This document shows, piece after piece, positions 1-7,916 of a stretch of 64,000 bases of DNA. Below the pieces are notes generated by a model, which saw nothing but the letters and a program-made list of their open reading frames with translations, did not search any database and was not told the origin of the DNA. The translations under genes were made by a program, and so were the position numbers. The stretch spans positions 2,713,241 to 2,777,240 of the forward strand of contig NC_021487.1 in NCBI RefSeq assembly GCF_000427095.1, read 5' to 3'. Source of the DNA: Chthonomonas calidirosea T49 (GTDB lineage: Bacteria > Armatimonadota > Chthonomonadetes > Chthonomonadales > Chthonomonadaceae). Positions within the stretch are counted from its first letter, which is position 1; every line of letters begins with the position of its first letter.

Positions 1-126
1 GTAGCAATCCGGACAGGGACGGATTGAAGTGTTAGGCGTCTGCACAGCCCATGTGGGTGCCCCGAGGCAGCCGAGGGTTAGAACCAAAGCGGTTAGAAAC
101 GCCGCAAGCAGATGGCGCAGAAGCAT
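1..126 (-). CDS. Secreted protein of unknown function, N-terminal part only
   Basis: The reverse strand opens with ATG at 126 after a good ribosome site (AAGAAGG) and stays open to the window edge, giving 42 residues. They form a signal peptide (MLLRHLLAAFLTALVLTLG, then a small-residue stretch ending TWA) followed by a mature start containing CPDC. A lipobox reading is possible at LGC, but the residue three before the Cys is Thr, so ordinary signal peptidase I cleavage after TWA is as likely. The CPDC pair could be a redox or metal site. The rest lies outside the window, so no function can be assigned. It is divergent from the ECF sigma gene. Confidence 0.6.
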   Translation of the reverse strand, partial: MLLRHLLAAFLTALVLTLGCLGAPTWAVQTPNTSIRPCPDCY

Positions 127-436
127 TTTTATACCTTCTTGAAACTAACGCTATTCAGCACATTGCTTGTAGTTTACCCCCTATAGGGCGATAAACTATA
201 TTATAAACGTTTGACGGGGCTGTTTTTAGACAGACGGCCAAAAAAATTTTTGAATTTTAGCTCCCTGAAACTGAAAACTAAAAACGAAAAATGAACGCTC
301 AACGAGAGAGGCGTGGCGGAGACTTGGAGTAGGTCGAACGAACAAAGAGCCGCGTCCGCAGTGCCCAAAAGGGGATATAATGGAAGAGATGCAAAGGGTT
401 GACGACACTTTTGCTTCGCAGGGAGCGTCGTAACAG
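127..436. promoter_or_regulatory. Divergent intergenic region with palindrome and sigma-gene promoter
   Basis: This 310-base gap separates the leftward secreted-protein gene from the rightward ECF sigma gene. A perfect 10-bp palindrome CCCTATAGGG lies at 179-188, nearly flanked symmetrically by GTTTA (172-176) and TAAAC (192-196), so it could be an operator for the leftward gene. A perfect TATAAT at 376-381 is well placed as the -10 element of the sigma gene, with no recognisable -35 partner. The stretch 240-290 is AT-rich. No gene is seen. Confidence 0.4.
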
Positions 437-1024
437 ATGGAGGAACTTGGGGCACCGCGAGATGATGAAGATAGGGGGCCGGGGAGCCTTTTCGAACAGC
501 GTCTGGTGCTGCGCCTGCAGTCTGGCAGCCGAGAGGCCCTCGATACCCTTTTTGAGATGTACGTGCACCAGGTCTACGCGTATGCCTATCATCTGCTGCG
601 CAACCGCGAGGATGCAGAGGAGGTGACCTCGGAGGCGTTTCTACGGGCGTTTGAACGCGCGTTTTCGTTTCGAGGGGAGGCCCCGTTTCGGGCTTGGCTG
701 TTCGGCATCGTTCGTAATCTATGTAGAGATCGCCTGCGCCAACCGCGTCTGCTGTTGTTAGAGGCTCAGGACATGGAGGCTCAGGAGGATTGCCGTCAGC
801 CCTATCGGCAGGTGGAAGACGTTTTGCTGGTGCGTCAGGCGCTAGAGCAGCTGCCTGAAGACCAGCGAACGGTGCTGATGCTCTGCGACGTGGAGGAGTG
901 GGATGCGCGAGAGGCCGCCGTGATGTTGGGGCGTTCTGTGGAGGCGACGAAATCCCTGCTCTATCGGGCGCGACGCTCCCTCTGCCGGACGCTCACGGCG
1001 ATGTTGGAGGAAGATAAAGGCTAA
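437..1024 (+). CDS. ECF-family RNA polymerase sigma factor
   Basis: This 195-residue protein has the two-domain layout of extracytoplasmic-function sigma factors. Region 2 lies at about residues 30-100 (core binding, with YHLLRNREDAEEVTSEAFLR and the FRAWLFGIVRNLCRDRLR promoter-melting segment). Region 4 lies at about 130-190 (LEQLPEDQRTVLMLCDVEEW and a helix-turn-helix ending ATKSLLYRARRSL). The first ATG follows AGGGAG at suitable distance. Two bases separate it from a zinc-finger anti-sigma gene, so the pair probably forms a signal-responsive switch, perhaps with autoregulation. The target regulon cannot be read from the sequence. Confidence 0.92.
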   Translation: MEELGAPRDDEDRGPGSLFEQRLVLRLQSGSREALDTLFEMYVHQVYAYAYHLLRNREDAEEVTSEAFLRAFERAFSFRGEAPFRAWLFGIVRNLCRDRLRQPRLLLLEAQDMEAQEDCRQPYRQVEDVLLVRQALEQLPEDQRTVLMLCDVEEWDAREAAVMLGRSVEATKSLLYRARRSLCRTLTAMLEEDKG

Positions 1025-1026
1025 AA

Positions 1027-1344
1027 ATGCGATGTGACGATGTGGAAACGTTTATTGACCTGGCCGTAGACGGCGTTTTGCCGGATGAGGCCAAACAGCG
1101 TTTGGAGCGGCATCTGTTGCGCTGTGGCCGATGTGCGCATCGGTTGAAGGCGTTGGAGGTGGCACGGACGATGGTGTGGCAAGCGGTTCCTAAAGCCGAG
1201 CCTTCACCAGCCTATTTGGAGCGCGCACAAGCGCGGTTGCAGGCCCATTTTGAGTCGCTGTTTCCAAAAACAGAGCCGCCCTCGCCGACACAGCGTCTGC
1301 TCCCTTTTCTCCAAGACGATACAACCAACAAATCAAGCCATTAA
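1027..1344 (+). CDS. Zinc-finger (zf-HC2 type) anti-sigma factor
   Basis: A 105-residue protein starting two bases after the sigma gene stop. Residues 28-37 carry an H-x3-C-x2-C pattern (ERHLLRCGRCAHRL), the zinc-binding signature of ZAS/zf-HC2 anti-sigma factors, which bind and silence the cognate ECF sigma. No transmembrane segment is visible, so it would be a soluble rather than membrane-anchored regulator. The C-terminal half is polar and has no recognised domain. Function is inferred from the motif and gene order. Confidence 0.82.
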   Translation: MRCDDVETFIDLAVDGVLPDEAKQRLERHLLRCGRCAHRLKALEVARTMVWQAVPKAEPSPAYLERAQARLQAHFESLFPKTEPPSPTQRLLPFLQDDTTNKSSH

Positions 1345-1364
1345 CGACGAAAGGAGGTTTCTGC

Positions 1365-1424
1365 GAAAGCGCGTTTTCGAAAGATAAACCAAACGTTAGT
1401 TCAAAGCCAACGAAACGCGCTTTC
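1365..1424 (+). promoter_or_regulatory. Leader hairpin ahead of galU
   Basis: Arms 1365-1379 and 1411-1424 are complementary over 14 positions with one bulged base (GAAAGCGCGTTTTCG against CGAAACGCGCTTTC). The 3' arm ends three bases before the AAAAGG ribosome site of galU, so the hairpin could influence galU translation or end the upstream transcript. A very strong Shine-Dalgarno-like AAAGGAGG sits just upstream (1350-1357) with no ATG, GTG or TTG at usable distance. Confidence 0.4.
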
Positions 1425-1437
1425 CCAAAAGGTTTCT

Positions 1438-2415
1438 ATGAGCAAAGTTCGAAAGGCGGTCATTACCGCAGCCGGACGCGGCACCCGTATGTATCCGGCT
1501 ACCAACACCATTCAGAAAGAGATGCTGCCGCTTATGGATCGCGATGGCATCTGCAAACCGGCCATACAGATCATCATCGAGGAGGCACTGGAAAGTGGCA
1601 TCGAGGAGGTTTGCTTGGTCGTTAATCCGACAAACTACCCGCAGATAAAACAGCATTTCCGGCCTTTGACCAACGAGGAGATACGCCTTTTTAAAGGAAA
1701 GGATTGGGCTTTGCTGCAATCGGCGCGATTACAGCAGATCGCGGCTCGACTGACCTTTGTCGTGCAAGAAAGCCCAGAGGGCTTTGGGCATGCGGTCTAC
1801 CTCACGCATGAGTGGGTGGGGGATGAGCCGTTTTTGTTGATGCTGGGCGACCACATCTACACCACTGGGGAGCAAAAGCGATGCGCCCGCCAAATTATGG
1901 ATATCTATGACCGATATGGCTGTTCCGTCTCCGCCGTGCAGCAGACCCCATCGGAGTTGCTTCACCTGTTCGGCACCGTCTGCGGGGAGCGCATAGCGGA
2001 ACAGCCTCCTGTCTACGAGGTGCACGCTATCTATGAAAAGCCCACCATCGAGTATGCCGAAAAGCATCTACGGCAAGCGGGCCTCCTGCATGGGATGTAT
2101 CTCTGTTTCTTTGGTATGCATATTTTTACGCCAGCCATTTTCGAGAGCCTAAAATATGCCATTGATAACGACCTTCGAGAGAAAGGTGAGTTCCAGCTAA
2201 CAAGCGCGCAGGAGCGGGCACGGGCAGCCGGCGAGCGGGTCATCGCTTTTGAGGCGGTAGGCGATCGGCACGATATCGGCATACCGTTTGGGTATGCACA
2301 GACACAGGCGGCGCTTGCCCTCAACTCCGTTTACAAAGAGCAGATGTTGGCGGCTCTAGTGCGCGCTTTGGCGGTGCCCCAAAAGCAGGTTCCCGAACCG
2401 TTCCGGCAGGACTAG
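1438..2415 (+). CDS. galU: UTP--glucose-1-phosphate uridylyltransferase (GalU type)
   Basis: A 325-residue nucleotidyltransferase that makes UDP-glucose from UTP and glucose-1-phosphate for surface polysaccharide and sugar metabolism. The N-terminus has the nucleotide-binding signature AAGRGTRMYPATNTIQKEML (about residues 11-30), followed by PAIQIIIEEALESGIEEV and the metal/sugar region MLGDHIY (about 136-142). VGDRHDIGIPFGYAQT near residue 280 matches the end of the GalU domain. Closely related thymidylyl- or cytidylyltransferases share the fold, but the length and C-terminal motif favour GalU. ATG follows AAAAGG. Confidence 0.88.
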   Translation: MSKVRKAVITAAGRGTRMYPATNTIQKEMLPLMDRDGICKPAIQIIIEEALESGIEEVCLVVNPTNYPQIKQHFRPLTNEEIRLFKGKDWALLQSARLQQIAARLTFVVQESPEGFGHAVYLTHEWVGDEPFLLMLGDHIYTTGEQKRCARQIMDIYDRYGCSVSAVQQTPSELLHLFGTVCGERIAEQPPVYEVHAIYEKPTIEYAEKHLRQAGLLHGMYLCFFGMHIFTPAIFESLKYAIDNDLREKGEFQLTSAQERARAAGERVIAFEAVGDRHDIGIPFGYAQTQAALALNSVYKEQMLAALVRALAVPQKQVPEPFRQD

Positions 2416-2435
2416 AAAGGGGGACGGCACCACTT

Positions 2436-2490
2436 GCCTGCACGCCTCACCCTCCGCTTCCCTTCCCTCCCACGGTTTGGGCGTGCAGGC
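2436..2490. repeat. 11-bp inverted repeat downstream of galU
   Basis: GCCTGCACGCC (2436-2446) and GGCGTGCAGGC (2480-2490) are perfectly complementary across a 33-base loop. There is no T-run, so it may be a Rho-type or processing stem at the galU 3' end rather than a classical terminator. Confidence 0.4.
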
Positions 2491-2525
2491 AGGCAGATTC
2501 ATCCGCGGTTTCCTGCCAGCGCCCA

Positions 2526-2556
2526 AAAGAAAAACCCGCACGCTTTTGTGCGGGTT
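2526..2556 (-). terminator. Intrinsic terminator of the small leftward gene
   Basis: A 9-bp perfect stem, AACCCGCAC (2533-2541) against GTGCGGGTT (2548-2556), is followed on the reverse strand by a T-rich tract (TTTTTCTTTT). It lies 24 bases after the stop of the gene ending at 2580. Confidence 0.85.
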
Positions 2557-2579
2557 CTTCTCCCAAAGGTGAGCAGCGG

Positions 2580-2780
2580 TTATTCGATAAGGTGTTGGCG
2601 CACCATATAGCGATAGATGGCGGCGCGCTCCTCGCGCGAGAAGGGGCGCACCTCTTCACACACCTGAAGCTTATATTGGTTGCACCAGAAAACGAACTGC
2701 TCATCCGAGAAGCTATAGAGCCAGTCCGGCACTCGAATGTTGTCTTTTGACTCTTGAGTGTCGGTAATCGTCTGTGCCAT
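2580..2780 (-). CDS. Small hypothetical protein
   Basis: A 66-residue soluble protein. The ATG at 2780 is chosen because a strong AAGGTAAGGA ribosome site precedes it; an in-frame upstream ATG at 2840 has no such site. Visible features are VPDWLYSFSDEQFVFWCNQY and a basic helix REERAAIYRYMVRQHLIE. I recognise no family. An intrinsic terminator follows, so it is probably a genuine monocistronic gene. Confidence 0.6.
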   Translation of the reverse strand: MAQTITDTQESKDNIRVPDWLYSFSDEQFVFWCNQYKLQVCEEVRPFSREERAAIYRYMVRQHLIE

Positions 2781-2877
2781 CTTTGTATCCTTACCTTTTA
2801 CTGTTTTTGGAGAATGTTCTTGAAGTGGGGTAGCCCCCACTTCAAGAATCCGTTTTCATGGTGCGTTCGGTTCGGCG

Positions 2878-4428
2878 TTAGTACAGGGTGACGAAGAGCA
2901 CCAACGTCTCGCCTGGTCCGTTGGAAGAGAACCGTCGCACCGTTACCCGCACCGTGGCACCAGAGGGTTCCGCAGCGAGCGCATCAGAGAGAGCTTGCGC
3001 ATCTTTAACGGGCTTTCCATTGATGGCGATGATCACATCTCCCTGTTGAATGCCAGCGTCAGCGGCGGGGCTATTCGGGTAGACATTCACCACCAAGACA
3101 CCGCTTTTCACCTCGTCGTTCAGCTGGAACTTCTTGCGGAGATCGGGGTCTGTTACATCGCCGATCTCGATGCCCATGCGTCCACGCGCCTTTCTCATCT
3201 CTTGCTGCTGTTGCGGTTGCTCGGTTTGATCGGAAGGCGCCTCGCCCACGGTGACATTCAATGTGAGGTCATGTCCATTTCGGTAGACCTCTACGGGAAC
3301 GGTTGTACCTGGCGCCGTTCGGGCCACGAGGTCACGGAAGCTGGCCTCGTCGGTGACGGGCTGATTGTTAAATCGGATGACCACATCGCCAGCCTGTATT
3401 CCTGCCTTTGCAGCGGGGCTGCCGTCCTCCACCATCTGGATGAAGGCTCCCTGTTTAACCCCAAGCATTTGCGACTGATCGTAGTTGAGGGTTGAGGGCA
3501 CCACGCCGAGGTAGCCCCGTACGACGCGGCCTTTGGAGATCAACTGGTCCATCACATAGCGCACGGTGTTGGAGGGGATGGCGAAGCCTATACCAACGTT
3601 TCCGCCTGTCTGACTTTCAATGGCCGTGTTGATCCCGATGACGCGCCCATAGATATCCACGAGGGGGCCGCCGGAGTTGCCAGGGTTGATGCTGGCATCG
3701 GTCTGAATGAGGTCTGGATAGTAGTAGCCATTGGTTCCCTCACTGACCTCAAAGTGCCGATGCAGCGAGGAGACGATCCCCATCGTCATGGTGTCGCTGA
3801 GCTCAAAGGGGCTTCCAAAGGCTAGGGCGATCTCGCCCACCTTCACGTCGTCGGAGTTAGCGAACTGCACAGCGGGCAGATTATCCGCATTGATTTTGAT
3901 TAAGGCAAGGTCGCTGCGTGGATCGCGATAGACCTTCCCCACAAAGGTGCGTCCGTCCATCAACTGAACCGTCACCTTATCGGCGCCGGCCACCACGTGG
4001 TCGTTGGTGATGACATAGCCATCGCTACGCACGATGACCCCGGAGCCGGCGGCTGTGGCCCGCTGAGGAAACGAAGGAACGTTAGGGACAGGCTGAATTT
4101 GAATGTTTGGGAAAGGCCCTCCGTTGGGTGGAAATTGAAATTGAGGAATTTGGGGCACAACAAACGGGTTGCCATTAATGGAGATATTCCTCAAGGTATG
4201 GACGCTCTTAATCATCACCACAGAGGGTCTCAGCTTTTGGGCTACGCGTACTAGATCCTCTTGTAGGCTAAGCGTTGATGCGGAGGGCTGTACCGGAGCG
4301 GGGCCGGTTTGTGCGTCGTTATCTGCCGTTTGGGCGGGTTTTGCATGAAAACCCAAAGCCACGGCACCTGCAGCCAAAAGCACCACAGGAAACCACAGAA
4401 CGCTAGACGGTTTTCGGTATTGGAGCAT
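2878..4428 (-). CDS. HtrA/DegP-like periplasmic serine protease
   Basis: A 516-residue S1C protease for envelope protein quality control. The start at 4428 is preferred over in-frame 4512 because GAGGTGAG precedes it. An N-terminal membrane anchor or signal segment (about residues 10-28) is followed by a Pro-rich linker. The trypsin-like domain carries the full triad: His144 (TNDHVVAG), Asp173 (RSDLALIKI) and Ser252 (GNSGGPLVD). Two PDZ domains follow (about 300-400 and 420-510), as in DegP/DegQ. The domain set is complete, so it should be active. It is transcribed alone, divergent from tRNA-Pro. Confidence 0.93.
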   Translation of the reverse strand: MLQYRKPSSVLWFPVVLLAAGAVALGFHAKPAQTADNDAQTGPAPVQPSASTLSLQEDLVRVAQKLRPSVVMIKSVHTLRNISINGNPFVVPQIPQFQFPPNGGPFPNIQIQPVPNVPSFPQRATAAGSGVIVRSDGYVITNDHVVAGADKVTVQLMDGRTFVGKVYRDPRSDLALIKINADNLPAVQFANSDDVKVGEIALAFGSPFELSDTMTMGIVSSLHRHFEVSEGTNGYYYPDLIQTDASINPGNSGGPLVDIYGRVIGINTAIESQTGGNVGIGFAIPSNTVRYVMDQLISKGRVVRGYLGVVPSTLNYDQSQMLGVKQGAFIQMVEDGSPAAKAGIQAGDVVIRFNNQPVTDEASFRDLVARTAPGTTVPVEVYRNGHDLTLNVTVGEAPSDQTEQPQQQQEMRKARGRMGIEIGDVTDPDLRKKFQLNDEVKSGVLVVNVYPNSPAADAGIQQGDVIIAINGKPVKDAQALSDALAAEPSGATVRVTVRRFSSNGPGETLVLFVTLY

Positions 4429-4595
4429 ATGTATTCTCACCTCAACAAAAGGTTTTGGGTCGCCTCGCTCCTTAGTTTGTAGGACAAATGGAGCAAGGAA
4501 AAGTTTCACCAATTTTTGTGTAACTGTTGCGATAGCAAGGCGGCCGCATTGCTACAAGTCCATACGAGTATTGACGGCTTGCATGTTTCCGTCTC

Positions 4596-4625
4596 TTTAC
4601 AAGGGCTAGGCCGTTGGAGTAAAAT
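4596..4625 (+). promoter_or_regulatory. Promoter of tRNA-Pro
   Basis: TTTACA (4596-4601) and TAAAAT (4620-4625) are separated by 18 bases. Transcription would start about 25 bases before the mature tRNA. Confidence 0.6.
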
Positions 4626-4657
4626 AGATCGCGGCAGAGCGCCGTTCCGCTGAAAAT

Positions 4658-4730
4658 CGGGGTGTAGCTCAGTTGGTAGAGTACACGTCTGGGGGGCGTG
4701 TGGTCGCTGGTTCGAGTCCAGTCACCCCGA
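4658..4730 (+). tRNA. tRNA-Pro (anticodon GGG)
   Basis: A 73-nt cloverleaf with acceptor CGGGGTG/CACCCCG, D-arm GCTCAGTTGGTAGAGT, anticodon stem CACGT/GCGTG, loop CTGGGGG giving anticodon GGG, and T-arm around TTCGAGT. The discriminator is A and CCA is not encoded. A strong terminator follows six bases later, so this is a single-gene transcript. Confidence 0.93.
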
Positions 4731-4735
4731 TAAAA

Positions 4736-4776
4736 CTGGGCACTTCCACTAAGGAAGTGCCCAGCTTATGTTTTTT
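4736..4776 (+). terminator. Terminator after tRNA-Pro
   Basis: A perfect 12-bp stem CTGGGCACTTCC / GGAAGTGCCCAG with loop ACTAA, followed by a T-run at 4771-4776. Confidence 0.9.
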
Positions 4777-4831
4777 GGGCTAAATTTGGAGTAGAATTTT
4801 AGAGGAGACTCGAACTGTGGGAGGTTCCCGA

Positions 4832-5680
4832 ATGCGGATCGAACTGACAGATGAGCAGATCGCCTTCTATCGAGAGAACGGTTTTCTGGTGATCGAGAAT
4901 TTTTTGGATGCCGACGAGCTTCAACTATGGCGAGAGGTCACGGAAGAGGCTGTGGCGCAACGCTTGGAGGCGGCCGGTAGGGCCGGCTTTAGCGCGGATA
5001 GACCGGAGACGCTGGTCAACCAAGCCGACCCTGATGCCTACTATGCCCAGGTTTTTGTGCAGTGCGTGCGGTTAGCGGATACTCATGAGGGCATGGCCAA
5101 GTTAATGCTGGATGAGCGTCTCGGCAAAATAGCGGGCACTTTGGCCGGGGTGGATGGCATTCGCATTTGGCACGATCAGGCGCTCATTAAACCTCCCTAT
5201 GGCAACCCTACTGCCTGGCACCTGGACGTTCCCTACTGGTCGTTCTTCTCACGCGATGCCATTTCCCTATGGGTTGCGCTGGACGACGCCACTCTTGCCA
5301 ACGGTTGCTTGTGGTATCTGCCCGGGACACACAAGTTGGCCACTGAGAAGAACGTAGGGATCGGGCATAACATGGGGGATCTGTTCAAGATATACCCTGA
5401 ATGGAAACAGATCGAGGCCGTGCCGGCGGCCTGTCCAGCGGGGAGCGCTGTATTCCATAATGGGCTTACAGCCCACGCTGCTGGACCTAACATGACCCCG
5501 CGCCCGCGTCGCGCGATGACCTGTGCCTACATGCCGGATGGTTGTCGGTTCAACGGGCAGCGTAATGTGCTTCCACCGGATTATTTCGCTTCGCTGAAAG
5601 TGGGCGACCTGTTGAACAACGACCGCCAAAACCCTCTTATTTGGAGTGCGAAGCGGCAGACGACTGCCGGCGTATCCTAA
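4832..5680 (+). CDS. PhyH-family Fe(II)/2-oxoglutarate dioxygenase
   Basis: A 282-residue protein of the phytanoyl-CoA dioxygenase superfamily, which hydroxylates small molecules using Fe(II), 2-oxoglutarate and O2. The facial triad is visible: His130 and Asp132 in TAWHLDVPYW and distal His215 in LTAHAAGPN. Arginines at about 225-228 probably hold 2-oxoglutarate. ATG at 4832 has GGGAGG seven bases upstream; an in-frame GTG at 4817 lacks a comparable site. It heads a run of co-directional genes (small membrane protein, GHL10-like, DUF1080-type, thioredoxin-like), which hints at a carbohydrate or natural-product substrate. Substrate unknown. Confidence 0.85.
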   Translation: MRIELTDEQIAFYRENGFLVIENFLDADELQLWREVTEEAVAQRLEAAGRAGFSADRPETLVNQADPDAYYAQVFVQCVRLADTHEGMAKLMLDERLGKIAGTLAGVDGIRIWHDQALIKPPYGNPTAWHLDVPYWSFFSRDAISLWVALDDATLANGCLWYLPGTHKLATEKNVGIGHNMGDLFKIYPEWKQIEAVPAACPAGSAVFHNGLTAHAAGPNMTPRPRRAMTCAYMPDGCRFNGQRNVLPPDYFASLKVGDLLNNDRQNPLIWSAKRQTTAGVS

Positions 5681-5697
5681 GAAGCGCGGAGGGGATT

Positions 5698-6108
5698 TTG
5701 CAACAGGACATCTATCGTTTTTGGGGAACCATCGGGTTCGCTGTGGGTATCCTGATTGAGCTGGTGGTGGGACTGTTTTTATCGAGCGGCACGCATCAAG
5801 CTCTGCTCAATCCGACAGGCCCGCGTCCAGAGGTCTCGGTGGTTCCCTTTTGGCAGCTCTCTCTTCTTCCCCTCTTCTTATCGTTTATTGGGGCCTTTAT
5901 TACCGGCGTCGGCGCCATCACGCTGGTTCGTGCGAAGGGGTTTCCACCGATTTTAGGTGGGCTATGTTTTATGCCACCCACTCTGGGAATCGTCTGCTAC
6001 TATCTCTATCTCACCGGTATTGCGGTCGTCTGCATTCTGCCGCGCCGTAAGGTGATGTGGGGTGAGACCCCCAAAACTCCCTCTGAAACCACCAAGAAAG
6101 CGCCATGA
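5698..6108 (+). CDS. Small integral membrane protein
   Basis: About 136 residues with three hydrophobic segments (roughly 8-28, 55-80 and 92-115 from the proposed start) and a basic, polar C-terminus. The TTG at 5698 is chosen because GGAGGGG lies directly upstream and the dioxygenase stop lies just before it; starting further upstream would overlap that gene. Its stop overlaps the next ATG by four bases (ATGA), so translation with the GHL10-like gene is probably coupled. No family recognised. Confidence 0.6.
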   Translation: MQQDIYRFWGTIGFAVGILIELVVGLFLSSGTHQALLNPTGPRPEVSVVPFWQLSLLPLFLSFIGAFITGVGAITLVRAKGFPPILGGLCFMPPTLGIVCYYLYLTGIAVVCILPRRKVMWGETPKTPSETTKKAP

Positions 6109-7916
6109 GGTTCAGGATACAACGCTGCTATTGCGTGCTGATAGGCTCCTTTTTGCTCTGCGTTAAGCCAGCCTCTGCTCAGGAGATACCCGATATCGCA
6201 CGTCGCATTGTGGGCGCCATCGGCGCTCAAGAACGCATGTTGTGGGTAGATGGAACCGCTAATATCACGCGCACCCTGATGGTGAACGGCCACCCGGAGG
6301 TTGTGGACTACTCCACAACGCAGGCCGGCGTGGAAGCCATTGTGGCCCATTGTAAAGCGGCGCATATCAACACCCTTGTTGTAGATGTGAAACCGTTGGC
6401 TGGTCTCACGCTTTACGATAGCCGTGTGGCGCCTCGAATGCAGGTGTGGCAAGGACATCCGCTCCCCAATTTTGACATCCTTGCGGCATTTGTACAGGCC
6501 GGCCACAAAGCGGGGCTGCAGGTGGATGCCGATATTAATATTCTTAGTGAGGGGCATAAGTACTACCAGGTAGGGCCGGCGTATGCGCACCCCGATTGGC
6601 AGTCGGTGACCTACACGGTGGACCGGGGCCTTATCGCACCGGACGGAAGCCGTCTCCCGATCTATGTCGAGGGCGAGCCTTCCGCCTCCAATCGCGCCAA
6701 GGTGCTTCCTCAAGATACGATGGTGCTATCGCAGGAAGCAGAGGCCATGGTGGGATTAGAGACCACCGGCAGCGATCTGAACCGCTCATCGAATGCGTCC
6801 TCGAACACAGCGGTTGGCCAACAGCTCAATCTGGTGATTGATAAAGACGACCGCGTGACCGGTTTTGTAGATAGTGCTCTTTTAGGAGATAATCCGTTAA
6901 GTGCGCCCGACGAGGGCTATCTTATCTCGGCGACCAGGGCCTCCGATCAGCAGTGGATAGGGATGCACCTTACGCCGGGCGCCATCGTACGTTTCGACCT
7001 TCAAACGCCCCTGGTGCCGATCGCCCAGGCAGCCAATGAAAAGGTGGCCTGCTTTGTGAACCCGCTGAATCCGGACGTTCGTCGTTATGAGCTGGCGATG
7101 GTGCGCGATATCGCGAGCCGCTACGATATAGATGGGTTTGTGCTCGATAGATGCCGCTACGCCGATTTCTACAACGATTTCAGCGACATTACCCGCCGTG
7201 CTTTCGAACAGTACATCGGACATCCGGTAGCCCATTGGCCGGAAGATATCTATCGGTTCTCTCCCCATCCGGGTGACCCCATTATCCCCGGTCCCCTCTA
7301 TTCGCAATGGATTCGGTTTCGTGCGCAGACGATACGCGATTTCGCTGCCGATGTGGTGAGAACGGTGCATGCGGTTAAACCGGGGTTGCCGGTGGGAACC
7401 TATGTTGGCTCTTGGTACCCGGCCTACTACCCTGTGGGGGTCAACTGGGGCAGCCCTTGGACGCCTCTGCACTATAGCTGGTTCCCCGATGGCTACCCTG
7501 ATACGGGCTATGCCGAGCTGTTCACGTGGGTTTCTACAGGATGTTACTATCCGATTGCTACCGAGGAAGAGGCTATACGCCAAGGGAAGAGCAGAGACCT
7601 CACCGTGGAAGGGGCGGCACGCATCTCTCGCCTGGCATTGGCGAACGGCACTCTGCTCTATCCGGGAATCTATGTTCCAGACTATGAGGGGCATCCTGAA
7701 GAGATGATTCGCGCCCTTCAAGCGGCTGCGCGCCAAGGTGAGGGATGGATGATCTTCGATCTGTCCTATATTGACCAGTTCAACTGGTGGCCTTATCTGG
7801 AAGAGGCCTATCCTGCCGACGCCCTGCCTCCCGAACGATTACCTGATATACTGACAGCCATTCGCAGTGCCCGTGGTGCACTGCCACCACCCAATGGAGG
7901 AGAGGTTCGCCAATGA
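6105..7916 (+). CDS. Secreted GHL10/DUF187-type glycoside hydrolase-like protein
   Basis: A 603-residue secreted protein with a signal peptide ending near ASAQ (residue 26). The body is a TIM-barrel-like domain of the glycosyl-hydrolase-like 10 family: VEAIVAHCKAAHINTLVVD near residue 75, AGHKAGLQVDADINI near 125, DIDGFVLDRCRYADFYNDFS near 345, followed by FRAQTIRDFAADVVRTVHAV and GTYVGSWYPAYYPVG. Acidic residues in the DRCRYADF segment and in EEEAIRQGK are candidate catalytic groups, but the family's chemistry is only partly known. It overlaps neighbours at both ends by four bases, so it lies inside an operon. Confidence 0.75.
   Translation: MRFRIQRCYCVLIGSFLLCVKPASAQEIPDIARRIVGAIGAQERMLWVDGTANITRTLMVNGHPEVVDYSTTQAGVEAIVAHCKAAHINTLVVDVKPLAGLTLYDSRVAPRMQVWQGHPLPNFDILAAFVQAGHKAGLQVDADINILSEGHKYYQVGPAYAHPDWQSVTYTVDRGLIAPDGSRLPIYVEGEPSASNRAKVLPQDTMVLSQEAEAMVGLETTGSDLNRSSNASSNTAVGQQLNLVIDKDDRVTGFVDSALLGDNPLSAPDEGYLISATRASDQQWIGMHLTPGAIVRFDLQTPLVPIAQAANEKVACFVNPLNPDVRRYELAMVRDIASRYDIDGFVLDRCRYADFYNDFSDITRRAFEQYIGHPVAHWPEDIYRFSPHPGDPIIPGPLYSQWIRFRAQTIRDFAADVVRTVHAVKPGLPVGTYVGSWYPAYYPVGVNWGSPWTPLHYSWFPDGYPDTGYAELFTWVSTGCYYPIATEEEAIRQGKSRDLTVEGAARISRLALANGTLLYPGIYVPDYEGHPEEMIRALQAAARQGEGWMIFDLSYIDQFNWWPYLEEAYPADALPPERLPDILTAIRSARGALPPPNGGEVRQ

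Noticed and set aside
4817-4831. GTG at 4817 as start of the PhyH gene
   Set aside because: The ATG at 4832 has GGGAGG at ideal distance, and that ribosome site would lie inside the longer version.
6006-6713. Reverse frame of 235 codons opposite the GHL10-like gene
   Set aside because: Composition is that of a shadow frame (His/Arg-rich), and the sense gene has a signal peptide and operon overlaps.
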